Source of the DNA: Planctomycetota bacterium
GTDB lineage: Bacteria > Planctomycetota > B15-G4 > SIAN01
Reading direction: 5' to 3'
DNA length: 64,000 nt
Assembly: GCA_009691715.1 (NCBI GenBank)
Contig: SIAN01000007.1
Span: 1-64,000, forward strand
The position numbers were made by a program, and so were the translations under genes. The notes beneath the pieces are model-generated. The model did not search any database, had not been told where the DNA came from, and saw nothing but the letters and a program-made list of their open reading frames with translations. Below are positions 34,866-43,545 of this stretch, in pieces; positions within the stretch are counted from its first letter, which is position 1, and the number at the start of each line of letters is the position of its first letter.

Positions 34866-35750
34866 ATGGGCCGTCGACCGTCCTTGTGGTGCCTGCTGGC
34901 TGCGGCGCTCGGCGCCGCCAGTTGCGTGCATTCGCCGCTGCCGACGACCATGGCCCCCGTAAGCGCGCGCGCGCGGGCGGAACCGGCGAGCGCGGCCACC
35001 GTCGCCGTGCTCGATTTCGACGACGCGCGGCTCAGCTTCGAGCGAACCGAACGCGCCATCGACGAGCGCTCGATCGGCGGGGGCCTCGTCTGGCAGGACC
35101 GCTTCTGGAGCTTCCACTCGGCAGACGGGACGCTGTTCTCCGATCCAGCCTCAGCGCCCGAACTGCGTGCCCGCATCACCGGCGACGGTGCGTTCGCCTG
35201 GTACCCCTTTCCCAACCACGGCTGGGGCACGCCCCTGCCCGCGACGCTCGACATCGCCCTCGCCGACTATGTTGCACTCCATCTTGAGCAGCGCCGCGTC
35301 TTCGCCAAGGTGATCCGCTGTGCCGACGCCACGACGGCGGTCGCTGCCGGCGCGACGCTGCTCCTCAGCGGCCGCATCGATCACTTCGGCGCGATCTTCG
35401 TCGAACGGCGCGACCCGCTGGTGCCACGTCCCGATGACTGGGCGGAGTTCCGTCTGCTCGCAGGCGCCGACTACACGGTGCGACTCACCGCGAACGACGG
35501 CGCCGGCAATGCCTACGAACGCCGCTGCCGAGCGCGCGAGGACCTCGGCCGGCTGCAGGATCCGCTCGAGCACCACCGCGGCCGCCAGCGCGAGCCGCAC
35601 TGGCAGCTCGACGCCGACGGATTTCCGGCGATGGCAGAAAGCGACATGACCGGGCACGCGCGTCTTGCGCTCGAGGCTGCCACCGTGCCGTTGATCGCTG
35701 ACCTCGAAACGATGCTGGTCGCGGCAGCCCCAACTGCCGGCGCGAACTGA
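34866..35750 (+). CDS. Putative lipoprotein of unknown function
   Basis: 294 aa with a good ribosome binding site (GAGGAG just upstream). Signal peptide with lipobox AASC (LLAAALGAASCVHSPLP). The mature part contains VAVLDFDDARLSFERTERA, ALADYVALHLEQRRVFAKV and ATLLLSGRIDHFGA, a pattern resembling proteins that assemble outer-membrane-associated complexes (CsgG- or GNA1162-like). That resemblance is loose. It follows the beta-barrel-like lipoprotein by 11 bases and probably acts with it in the envelope. Confidence 0.65.
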   Translation: MGRRPSLWCLLAAALGAASCVHSPLPTTMAPVSARARAEPASAATVAVLDFDDARLSFERTERAIDERSIGGGLVWQDRFWSFHSADGTLFSDPASAPELRARITGDGAFAWYPFPNHGWGTPLPATLDIALADYVALHLEQRRVFAKVIRCADATTAVAAGATLLLSGRIDHFGAIFVERRDPLVPRPDDWAEFRLLAGADYTVRLTANDGAGNAYERRCRAREDLGRLQDPLEHHRGRQREPHWQLDADGFPAMAESDMTGHARLALEAATVPLIADLETMLVAAAPTAGAN

Positions 35751-35843
35751 GCCGGTCGCTGCGGGTAATCACCTAGGCACGCCGCGCGGCAGGCGGGTGC
35801 GATCGCTCAAGCGGCAGCCCCGCGAGCGCCGAAGGTCGCAGGG

Positions 35844-37976
35844 ATGACCCACCCGAGGGATCCACCCTTGCCGCGAACAAACGAATCACGCCGCATCCGC
35901 TGTCTCTGGCTCGGCACGGCATCGACGCCGCCGCCCGCGCTACGAGACGCGCTTGAGCAACTGCACTGCGAGGCCGCCTCGACCGGCGAGCTCGCGATCG
36001 TGCAGCGGCGCCTCGCGGCGAACGAGATCGAGCTCCTCCTGATCGAGCCATCTCACCCTGCCGCTGCGGTGCTGTTCGCGAGCGGTCGTCCAGAGGGCGT
36101 GGCGTGGGTCGTCGCCGGCGAGCCGGTCTACAACACCGACGGCGAGACAGACCCCGACTGCGATTTCATCGCGGCAGAACAGTCGCCCGCTTCCTGCCGG
36201 CGCACGCTCGATCGCGCGTTGCGGCGCGCGAAGCAGGAGCGGACGCTGCTCATGTACGGATCGCAACTCGAGCGAGTACACCGGTTCGCTCGCATCGGCA
36301 GCTTCGAGATCGACTGGAACTCGCAGCGCGTGCTGTGCACGCCGCAGGCATGCCGCATCTTCGGATTCGATGTTGCGTTCGGCGAACTGCCGCTTGCGGA
36401 GTTCGCCGACCTCGTCGGCGGCACGGCAAGCGACTCATGGCATGTGTGGTGGTCGACGCTCGCGTCGGGATCGCCGCAAGGCGCGTTCGAGCAGCGCATC
36501 AAACGCGCCGACGGCACCGACCGGGTGGTCCGCGTTCATGCCGAGCGCGTGGCGTCGCCGTGCGGGGCCATCGAGCTCCATGCGATCGTCCACGACATCA
36601 CCGATCGGCGCCGGGTCGAGGAAGAGCTCGAATACCAGGCGAACCACGACGACCTCACCGGACTCGCCAACCGCCGCCAGTTGCACGAAGCGCTGGCGCG
36701 GACGCTGCGTGAAGCGGTGCCTGGCGAGGAATGGGTGGCGGTCTTCTTCCTCGATCTCGACCGCTTCAAGGACGTCAACGAAAGCCTCGGCCACTCCGCC
36801 GGCGACCAGCTGCTGGTCGAGATGGCGAAGCGCCTGCGCGCCGCGGTCCGCTCGGGCGAGTCGATGCGGCGCCGCGGGCGCACGGCCGATGCGATCGCAC
36901 GTGTCGGCGGCGATGAGTTCGCGGTCATCGTCGGCGATCTCGGCCACCCCGAAGGCGCCGCCGTCATCGCCGATCGGCTTCGGGAGGCGTTTGCGCAGCC
37001 GCTGGTGCTCGGCGGTCGCGAGATCGGTCTCACCACCTGCGTCGGCTATGCCCGGGTGCAGGCGCACGCCGGCGAGCAAGGCGACGCCAGCGAACTGATC
37101 GAGCAGGCCGAGACGGCGATGCACACGGCCAAGGAGCGCGGCCGCTCGACCTGCGCCTGCTTCGATCCGACCATGCGCCACGCCGCCGACGAGCGGATGC
37201 TGCTCGAGGCGGCGATGCGCCGCGGACTCGAGCGCGGCGAATTCGAGGTCTGGTACCAGCCGCGCGTCGACTTGCGCAACAGCCGCATCGTCGGCTTCGA
37301 GGCCCTGGTGCGCTGGCGCCGGCCCGAGCATGGCCTAGTGCCGCCGCTGCAGTTCATCGGACTGGCAGAGGAGTGCGGCTTCATCGTCCCGCTCGGCGCG
37401 TGGGTGCTGCGCGAGGCGTGCCGGCAGGCCCACGAGTGGCGCCAAGCCGGGTTCGCCGGACTGCGGATGGCAGTCAACGTATCGGCCGTCCAGTTCCGCG
37501 ATCGAGCGTTGCTCGAGACCGTGTTCCAGTCGCTGACGGAGGTCGGGTTGCCGGCCGACGCGCTCGAGATCGAGCTGACCGAGAGCACGATCATGGACGA
37601 CGTCGAGAGCGCGCTTGGCACGTTGAAACTGCTGAAGGACCGCGGCATCCACCTCGCGATCGACGACTTCGGCACCGGCTACAGCTCGCTCGCCTACCTG
37701 AAGCGCCTGCCGCTCGACTGCCTCAAGATCGACCGCTCGTTCGTGCAGGACATCACCACCGACACCGACGACGCGGCCATCGCGTCTCTGATCGTGACGA
37801 TGGCCCACCGCCTGCGGCTCGAGGTCGTCGCCGAGGGTGCCGAGACCGAAGAGCAGGTCGAATTCCTGAGGCGCGAAGGATGCGATCAGGTGCAGGGCTA
37901 CTACTTCGGGCGGCCGCAGCCGGCCGCGGAGTCGACCGTTCTGCTCGAGCGCCAGTTGGTGCAAGCCTCGGTCTGA
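35844..37976 (+). CDS. PAS-GGDEF-EAL cyclic di-GMP signalling protein
   Basis: 710 aa, cytoplasmic (no TM segment). The N-terminal 115 residues look like a degenerate receiver domain (IRCLWLGTASTPPPALRDAL). A PAS domain with a PAC-like end spans about 140-260 (GSFEIDWNSQRVLCTPQA). The diguanylate cyclase domain has an intact GGDEF at 355-359 and an allosteric RxxD site (RTAD, 346-349) five residues before it. The EAL domain starts EALVRW at 486 and keeps DDFGTGYSS, LKIDRSFV and VVAEGAET, so both activities look possible. Net output cannot be predicted. The start ATG at 35844 has only a weak CAGGG upstream. Confidence 0.92.
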   Translation: MTHPRDPPLPRTNESRRIRCLWLGTASTPPPALRDALEQLHCEAASTGELAIVQRRLAANEIELLLIEPSHPAAAVLFASGRPEGVAWVVAGEPVYNTDGETDPDCDFIAAEQSPASCRRTLDRALRRAKQERTLLMYGSQLERVHRFARIGSFEIDWNSQRVLCTPQACRIFGFDVAFGELPLAEFADLVGGTASDSWHVWWSTLASGSPQGAFEQRIKRADGTDRVVRVHAERVASPCGAIELHAIVHDITDRRRVEEELEYQANHDDLTGLANRRQLHEALARTLREAVPGEEWVAVFFLDLDRFKDVNESLGHSAGDQLLVEMAKRLRAAVRSGESMRRRGRTADAIARVGGDEFAVIVGDLGHPEGAAVIADRLREAFAQPLVLGGREIGLTTCVGYARVQAHAGEQGDASELIEQAETAMHTAKERGRSTCACFDPTMRHAADERMLLEAAMRRGLERGEFEVWYQPRVDLRNSRIVGFEALVRWRRPEHGLVPPLQFIGLAEECGFIVPLGAWVLREACRQAHEWRQAGFAGLRMAVNVSAVQFRDRALLETVFQSLTEVGLPADALEIELTESTIMDDVESALGTLKLLKDRGIHLAIDDFGTGYSSLAYLKRLPLDCLKIDRSFVQDITTDTDDAAIASLIVTMAHRLRLEVVAEGAETEEQVEFLRREGCDQVQGYYFGRPQPAAESTVLLERQLVQASV

Positions 37977-38071
37977 CCGCGGTCGCCGGTCGCTGAACCG
38001 ACGCGTCCCCCGGCGAGTTTCCCTCCCGAACCGGGCGGCTACTGTCTGCACGCCCCGTCTGGAGGGATTCG

Positions 38072-39235
38072 ATGGATGTGAAATTGACTGGCGAAGACGG
38101 CCGGCGCGCCACCAACTGGCGCGCTGCGGTGGTCGTCGCGCTCGCTGGCATCGCCGTCTGGAAACTCGCAGGCGACGGCGACTCGCTGCTCGATCCGACG
38201 GCGAAGCCACGCGAGGTCTCGCCGCGTAGCGACCTCGAACCGGGAGAGCGGGCCACCATTGCGCTGTTCGAGCGCGCCTCGCCGTCGGTCGTCTTCATCC
38301 GCAACGTCGCCGTCGAGTACGGCGTGGGCACGCTCATCCCCACCGAGGCGCGCGAAGGCACCGGTTCCGGATTCATCTGGGACGGTGAAGGACACGTGGT
38401 CACGAACTACCACGTGATCCACGCCAGCAACGGGCTCGAGGTCACGCTCGCCGACCACACGACCTACCCAGCGCAAATCGTCGGTTACGAAGTCGAGCAG
38501 GACATCGCGGTCCTCGCCGTGGATGCGCCAAGAGAACGCCTGAAGGCTCTCGCCGTCGGCACATCAAGCGACCTGCGGGTCGGGCAGAGCGTCTACGCCA
38601 TCGGCAACCCGTTCGGCCTCGATCAGACGCTGACCTCGGGGATCATCAGCGGTCTCGGCCGCGAGATGCCTGCCAAGTACGAGGAGGTCGGACGCGGCCA
38701 GCGCTTGCTGACTGACCTGATCCAGACCCAGGCGCCGATCAACCCCGGCAACTCCGGTGGCCCGTTGCTCGACAGCTCCGGTCGCCTGACCGGCATGAAC
38801 ACCGCGATCGTCTCGCCGTCGGGCGCGTCGGCCGGCATCGGCTTCGCGATCCCGGTCGACACGATCAACCGCGTCGTGACCGAACTGCTGCGTTTCGGCC
38901 AGGCCAGCCGCCCGAGCCTCGGCGTCAAGATCTTGAACGATCATGTGTCGCAGACCTACGGCGTGAAGGGCGTGGTCGTGACCGAAGTCGTCGCCGGCAG
39001 CGGCGCAGAACGAGCCGGATTGCGCGGTGCCGATCCGCGCCGGTTCTCACGCCTCGCCGATGCGATCGCGCGCTGCGACGTGATCGTCGGCGTCGCGGGC
39101 ACGCCGGTGCGCAACAGCAGTGACCTGTTCCGCGCACTCACTCACCATCAGGTGGGCGATTCGGTGGTGCTCGACGTGCTGCGACAGGGAAAGGCCATCG
39201 CCGTCGAGGTCGAGCTGAAGGATCTGCGGCAGTGA
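38072..39235 (+). CDS. HtrA/DegP-like membrane-anchored serine protease with one PDZ
   Basis: 387-aa envelope protease. An N-terminal membrane anchor near 15-33 (WRAAVVVALAGIAVWKLAG) precedes a trypsin-like domain with an intact triad: His114 (TNYHVIH), Asp144 (EQDIAVL) and Ser228 (GNSGGPLL). One PDZ domain follows (about 290-385, VVVTEVVAGSGAERAGLRG), as in DegS-like members. The ATG at 38072 has GGAGGG upstream and a -10-like TACTGT at 38040-38045. It degrades or processes misfolded envelope proteins by family knowledge. Its stop overlaps the GTG of the hydrolase gene. Confidence 0.92.
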   Translation: MDVKLTGEDGRRATNWRAAVVVALAGIAVWKLAGDGDSLLDPTAKPREVSPRSDLEPGERATIALFERASPSVVFIRNVAVEYGVGTLIPTEAREGTGSGFIWDGEGHVVTNYHVIHASNGLEVTLADHTTYPAQIVGYEVEQDIAVLAVDAPRERLKALAVGTSSDLRVGQSVYAIGNPFGLDQTLTSGIISGLGREMPAKYEEVGRGQRLLTDLIQTQAPINPGNSGGPLLDSSGRLTGMNTAIVSPSGASAGIGFAIPVDTINRVVTELLRFGQASRPSLGVKILNDHVSQTYGVKGVVVTEVVAGSGAERAGLRGADPRRFSRLADAIARCDVIVGVAGTPVRNSSDLFRALTHHQVGDSVVLDVLRQGKAIAVEVELKDLRQ

Positions 39236-40161
39236 GCGAGTGGCGACCCGCGCGCCGCGCGGCGGTCGGCACGATGCTGGCGCTCCTCGCGGCATGCGAA
39301 CGGCCGCAACTCGTGCCGACGAGCCCGATCGAGGGCGGTGCGGCGCACGGCGCTCTGGACGACGCGCCTGACCCGACGCCAATGGCCCACCCGACGGCCG
39401 AGGTCGCCACGGAGATGCCATCCGACCCTGACGCACCTGACCCACGGGCGCGGGTGAAACCGGTCTTTCGCGGCGGGAAGCCGCCCGATCCAGGCGAGGA
39501 AGCGGTGAAGCCGGAAGCGCGCTGGTTGCAGTGCGAGCAACACGACATCGAGGTGCGCGGCAAGAACCTCCGCAGCTTGCGGATCGGCAAACCGGGCTGG
39601 CCAGAAGTGCTGCTGCTGCACGGGGCGCGATTCGACTGCCGCACCTGGCTCGAGCTCGGGACGCTCGAACTGCTGGCGCACAACGGCTTTCGAGCCGTCG
39701 CCATCGACCTGCCGGGCTACGGCAAGAGCAAGGAACTGCCGGCGAAGAGCGAGGAGTTCCTCTGGTCAGCGTTGCCGCTGCTCGATCTCAAGAAGCCGAT
39801 CGTGATCTTCCCTTCGATGAGCGGAAGCTTCGCCTTCCCGTTGGTCCTCGCCCATCCCGATGCCATCACCGCTCTGGTGCCGATCGCGCCGGTTGGCGTC
39901 GCCGACTTCGGCCCACGGCTCACCGGCTGCGAACTGCCGACGCTGATCGTGTGGGGCGAAGCGGACACGGTGATCCCGATCGCACAGGCCGAGACGCTGC
40001 ACTTGCTGCTGCGAAAGAGCGAAAAGCTGTTGATCCCGAAGGCCGGCCATCCCTGCTACCAGGACGACCCGAAGACGTTCCACGACGGACTGCTGCGCTT
40101 CCTCGCGCCGTTCAAGCCGACGGGGCCGCAGCCGGGGGGAGTGCGACCGGCGCAACGCTGA
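39232..40161 (+). CDS. Alpha/beta hydrolase lipoprotein
   Basis: 309 aa starting at GTG 39232, coupled to the protease (GTGA). The N-terminus is a lipoprotein signal (AAVGTMLALLAAC) followed by a long Pro/Ala/Asp linker (about 20-90). The hydrolase core reads VLLLHGARFDCRTWLELG (oxyanion strand), IDLPGYGKSKEL, then the nucleophile elbow FPSMSGSFAFP (S-x-S-x-S rather than G-x-S-x-G), WGEADTVIP with the acid, and PKAGHPCY with the His. It resembles the ABHD14/CIB-like group. Substrate unknown. The last 50 bases overlap the convergent gene. Confidence 0.82.
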   Translation: MSEWRPARRAAVGTMLALLAACERPQLVPTSPIEGGAAHGALDDAPDPTPMAHPTAEVATEMPSDPDAPDPRARVKPVFRGGKPPDPGEEAVKPEARWLQCEQHDIEVRGKNLRSLRIGKPGWPEVLLLHGARFDCRTWLELGTLELLAHNGFRAVAIDLPGYGKSKELPAKSEEFLWSALPLLDLKKPIVIFPSMSGSFAFPLVLAHPDAITALVPIAPVGVADFGPRLTGCELPTLIVWGEADTVIPIAQAETLHLLLRKSEKLLIPKAGHPCYQDDPKTFHDGLLRFLAPFKPTGPQPGGVRPAQR

Positions 40162-41611
40162 CGCGGCGGAAGAACAGCGCGTACTCGCGCGCGCCACGAA
40201 CGCCCTTCTCGGCCCAGAACTCGGCTTCCTCGACCAGCTCGCGATCGCCGACCAGCAACGGCTCGCCGAGCTCGCGGAAGAGCGCCGCAGCTTCCTTGCG
40301 CGGCACGTGGAACGGCGGTCCGAGCTCGCTCGGGCCGTCGAATTCGATGCCGACCAGCAGCAGTCGTCCGCCCTCACGCAGGGCCCGGATCAGCGTGCGG
40401 GCGTAGTCGGAGCGCCGCACCCGCGGCAGCGCGATCAACGCGGCGCGGTCGAAGATCGCGTCGAACTGGCCGTGGCGCACCGGGTCGAGCGCGAACAGGT
40501 CGCCGCACCAGAATTCGAGCCGATCGCCGAAGTGCACGGTGAACGGCGGCGTCGCATCGGGCCGCGCGGCGAGCTCGAGTCCGTTTTCCTGCATCAACTC
40601 GATCCGGGCACGCTCGGCGACATCGATGCCGACGACGCGCGCGCCCTCTGCCGCGAGCCACGGCAGGTCGACGCTCTTGCCGCAGAGCGGCACCAAGACC
40701 CGCGGTGCGGCCTCCCCCGCGAAGAGCCGCTCGCGCTCCGCGACCAGCCACGGCTGCGGCCGCTCGCGATGCCAACCGGTCCTTCCCGCTGCCCACCGCT
40801 CTTGCCACCAGTCGGGCTGCGCAGCGCTGCCGTCGGCGCGCCAACTCGGCGGTCGCTTGGCCAGGAACGCGGCGACGCCCTCGTTGGCGTCGGCGGTCGC
40901 CATCAGGTCGCCGCGGTAAAGCCGTTCGATGCGAGCGAGCAGCGCTTCGACGCGATCGGCGAGATCGAAGCGCGCCGCGCGCGCCGCGAAGCGCAGCGCC
41001 GTACGCGACTTCGACAGCCACTCACGCGCGATCCAGTCGCGCGCCGCCGCCTCGGGATCGTCGGCGAGTTCATCGACGAGTCCGCGAGCGAGCGACTCGT
41101 CGGCGGCGACGGCTCGACCGGTGGTGAGCATCCGATCGGCGAAGGGCTGGCCGACACGCGCCGGCAGCAGCAGCGACGCGACCGGCGCGAACACGCCGAG
41201 ATCGACCTCCGGCGTGCCGATCGTCACGTCGCGCGCCGCCACCAGCCGTTGCGCCAGCAGCGCGAGCTCGAGCCCGCCACCGAAGCAACGGCCCCGGAGC
41301 GCCGCGACCGTCGGGATCGACGAAGCCAGGAACTCGCGGACAAACGCGTGGAACTCGACCAGGAACGGCCCGATCGCCTCGTGCCGATGGTCCGGGATGC
41401 TCGCGCCGTAGCTCCAGTGCGGCCCGCTGCTGCAGAGAAGCAATGCGTGAGGTTCCGCCGCGAGCGTCGAACGCAACGCCGTGCGCAGCGCAGCCACGAG
41501 CGCGCGATCGATGACGTTCCCGGGCGGCGCGGCAAGCCGCCAGACGCAAAGCCTGCCGTCGTGCTCGTGCGTGACCAGGAGACGCGGGTCGGTCGGTCGC
41601 GGATCGCTCAT
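40112..41611 (-). CDS. Fusion: crotonase (dienoyl-CoA hydratase-like) plus thiopurine S-methyltransferase domain
   Basis: 499 aa in one uninterrupted frame. Residues of about 5-250 are a crotonase: APPGNVIDRALVAAL, GPHWSYGAS (oxyanion hole), GRCFGGGLELALLAQ and IGTPEVDLGVFAPVAS, keeping Glu at both usual catalytic positions. It most resembles cyclohexa-1,5-diene-1-carbonyl-CoA hydratases. Residues of about 265-490 are a TPMT-type methyltransferase: WWQERWAAGRTGWH, VLVPLCGKSVDLPWLA (SAM site), FDAIFDRAALIALP and GPPFHVPRKEAAALF. A short linker near DGSAAQPD joins them. I know of no standard pairing of these activities; the ATG at 41611 (or GTG 41620) lacks a clear ribosome binding site. Confidence 0.85.
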   Translation of the reverse strand: MSDPRPTDPRLLVTHEHDGRLCVWRLAAPPGNVIDRALVAALRTALRSTLAAEPHALLLCSSGPHWSYGASIPDHRHEAIGPFLVEFHAFVREFLASSIPTVAALRGRCFGGGLELALLAQRLVAARDVTIGTPEVDLGVFAPVASLLLPARVGQPFADRMLTTGRAVAADESLARGLVDELADDPEAAARDWIAREWLSKSRTALRFAARAARFDLADRVEALLARIERLYRGDLMATADANEGVAAFLAKRPPSWRADGSAAQPDWWQERWAAGRTGWHRERPQPWLVAERERLFAGEAAPRVLVPLCGKSVDLPWLAAEGARVVGIDVAERARIELMQENGLELAARPDATPPFTVHFGDRLEFWCGDLFALDPVRHGQFDAIFDRAALIALPRVRRSDYARTLIRALREGGRLLLVGIEFDGPSELGPPFHVPRKEAAALFRELGEPLLVGDRELVEEAEFWAEKGVRGAREYALFFRRVSVAPVALPPAAAPSA

Positions 41612-41755
41612 CGGCCGCACATTGTGCCGCGAACTCGCCCGCGGCGGGAGCGCCTCGCGCTCGCACCACGGCGCCTTCGGCTTCCACCGAAAACGCGACC
41701 GCCTCGCGGCGAGGTGCCGCGAGGCAGTCGCTCGGGTTGTTCATGCTGGATCAGA

Positions 41756-41989
41756 TCACGAAAACGTGTTGAGCTGGTCGATCAACTTCTGCTTCTGCAC
41801 CGGGTCGCGCACGTACAGAGACGTCGCACCGATCACGTGGGCCGTGATCTTCGCGTAGTCCGCGGCGCAGAACGTATCCGGCGTCCCGTTGCAGTGCTTG
41901 AGCTGGCGTCCGATGGCGCCATCGGCTTTCGCCTCGCCGATGTACGGCGTGACCAAACTCACGAGCTTATGGTAGTGCGTGCTAGGCAT
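41756..41989 (-). CDS. Small protein of unknown function
   Basis: 77 aa, ATG at 41989 with GGAGGG 7 bases upstream. Mostly helical (HYHKLVSLVTPYIGEAKADG, KITAHVIGATSLYVRD, KQKLIDQLNTF), with two Cys (KHCNGTPDTFC). No signal peptide. It lies 19 bases after the degenerate chemoreceptor gene on the same strand and is probably co-transcribed with it. I do not recognise a family. Confidence 0.6.
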   Translation of the reverse strand: MPSTHYHKLVSLVTPYIGEAKADGAIGRQLKHCNGTPDTFCAADYAKITAHVIGATSLYVRDPVQKQKLIDQLNTFS

Positions 41990-42008
41990 GGGTCGGCCCT
42001 CCGTCTGA

Positions 42009-43361
42009 TCACTTCGACTTCAGGGCCGGCGCCGCGACCGGCTTGGCCGGCGCGTCGCGGAACATCCGATCCGCCGCGGCAGAGCCCGCGACCAGGCTCA
42101 AGAGTTCCCGCACCGCCTTGCGCATGTCGTCGGCGTGGGCGTTCAGCTCCTCGCAGATGATCTGCGCGTCGGCGGGGATGGTCGCCGCGCCCTTGCTGGT
42201 CTCGGAGATGGTCTCGACGCAGCCTGCCAGCAGGTCGGCACCCGGGCCGAGCGAGCCGACCAGCGAATCGAGCGGCTGGGTGATGCTGCGCATCATGAAG
42301 TACGACAGCAGCGACGCCGTGACGACCGCGACGAAGGAAAGCTCGAGCGCCCAGGTCTTGTCGCTTTCGAGCTTCCCGACGCGGTTGGCGATCAGGACGT
42401 CGAGCTGACGATCCGCCGTCTCCCAGAACGAATAGGACACGTCGAGCGCCTGGTTGCCGGCGTCGACCAGCGCGGCGCGCTGGAACGGCGGCGTCTCCTC
42501 GCTCGCGAGATCCTTCACCATCTTGATGAAGGCGGCCGTGCGCTCCTGGTACTGCGCCAGCGCCGGCGGCACCTCGTTCTGGAGCGAATCGCTGGTTCCG
42601 TAGAAATTCCGGTCCTCGTTCAAAGCCGTCTTGGTGCTCGCGACGACGCGATCGTGGTCCGCTTCCTGGAGCATCGCCGCCTGGACCGCAAGCTGGATGC
42701 GCTGCTCCGGCGACGGCGCGCCTTTCGACACCACGTCGGCGGCGAAGGCGATGACCCGCGCCAGGCGCTCCTGCGTCTGCGGCAGGGCGAGCAGCGTGAC
42801 ATCCATCATGTAGTAGCTGTCGAGGTTGGGGTCCAGGATCAGGTTCGACGTGTCGCCCGCGTGCACGATCATCGTGCGCACGTCGGCGAGCAGATGGTCG
42901 TAGCGGGCGTCGAGATCGCTGCCCGACATGCCGGCCGTCTCGGCCTTCGCGGCCAAGTCCTTCCACTCCGCGCGCGCCGTCGGGACGCGGATGTGGGCGC
43001 GATCGCGCTTGCCGAGCCCTTCGTCGGTGAACTGGAGATCGGCGCCGACCGCCTTATCGGCGGCTTCGAGCGCGTTGAACGCCGAGTCAACCATCAGTTT
43101 CGCGGCGGCGAGCGAGGCCGCGCCGTTCTGCGCGTCGGTGCGCGCCTCGCGAGCGGCGACCTAGTGCGACTGGAGACTACGCATGAGCGACTCGCAGGGC
43201 CGCTGATACGCGTTGCCCTGGATCTCCTTCGAGCCGAAGTCGATGTGGACGTCGATCGCGCTGGTCACGAAGAAGGCGAGCACCGCGATCGGCAGCGCGA
43301 AGCTCGTGGCGATCAGCGAGATCTTCTGGGCGATCGTGAGTTGGTGGCGACGAGATTCCAT
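42009..43361 (-). pseudogene. Degenerate methyl-accepting chemotaxis-like receptor with in-frame TAG
   Basis: One continuous frame of 451 codons from the ATG at 43361 (AAGGGGGAG upstream) is interrupted by TAG at 43161-43163 after 66 residues. Before the stop: TM1 (KISLIATSFALPIAVLAFFV) and IDFGSKEIQGNAYQRP. After it: the rest of a helical sensor domain (NALEAADKAVGADLQFTDEG), TM2 (LSFVAVVTASLLSYFMM) and RSITQPLDSLV, a HAMP start. The frame then ends after about 90 residues with CEELNAHADDMRKAVRELL, which resembles the very C-terminus of chemoreceptors. The signalling hairpin that binds CheA/CheW is therefore missing. CAG to TAG is the simplest origin of the stop. An ATG at 43094 could restart translation, without a visible ribosome binding site. 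Confidence 0.75.
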
Positions 43362-43420
43362 GAACAGGGACTCCCCCTTACTTGCGGAGACGTGCCTCGA
43401 TCCAAGGAGGCGTATTGGAC

Positions 43421-43441
43421 TTCAAGGGCGGGCGACTTGAA
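43421..43441. promoter_or_regulatory. Short inverted repeat upstream of the receptor gene
   Basis: TTCAAG (43421-43426) and CTTGAA (43436-43441) form a perfect 6-bp inverted repeat with a 9-base centre, about 60 bases upstream of the receptor start codon. It could be an operator for a dimeric regulator. No other copy was noticed, so this is tentative. The remaining 43362-43545 gap shows only a G-rich/C-rich palindrome near 43460-43472. Confidence 0.25.
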
Positions 43442-43545
43442 CCGCGCACGGTCTTGCGGGGGGAAGCTCCCCTGCCACGAACCGTCGAATCCATCTCCGA
43501 CGAGCTCAGGGCGCAAGCGCTTCCCCGGGCTGACACGCCGTCCGC

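Noticed and set aside
35751..35843. Cyclic di-GMP riboswitch upstream of the GGDEF-EAL gene
   Set aside because: The 90-base gap does not show the conserved GEMM core or its paired stems.
42009..43094. Independent gene starting at ATG 43094
   Set aside because: It lacks a ribosome binding site and would begin in the middle of a helical sensor domain whose first part lies upstream in the same frame, beyond the TAG.
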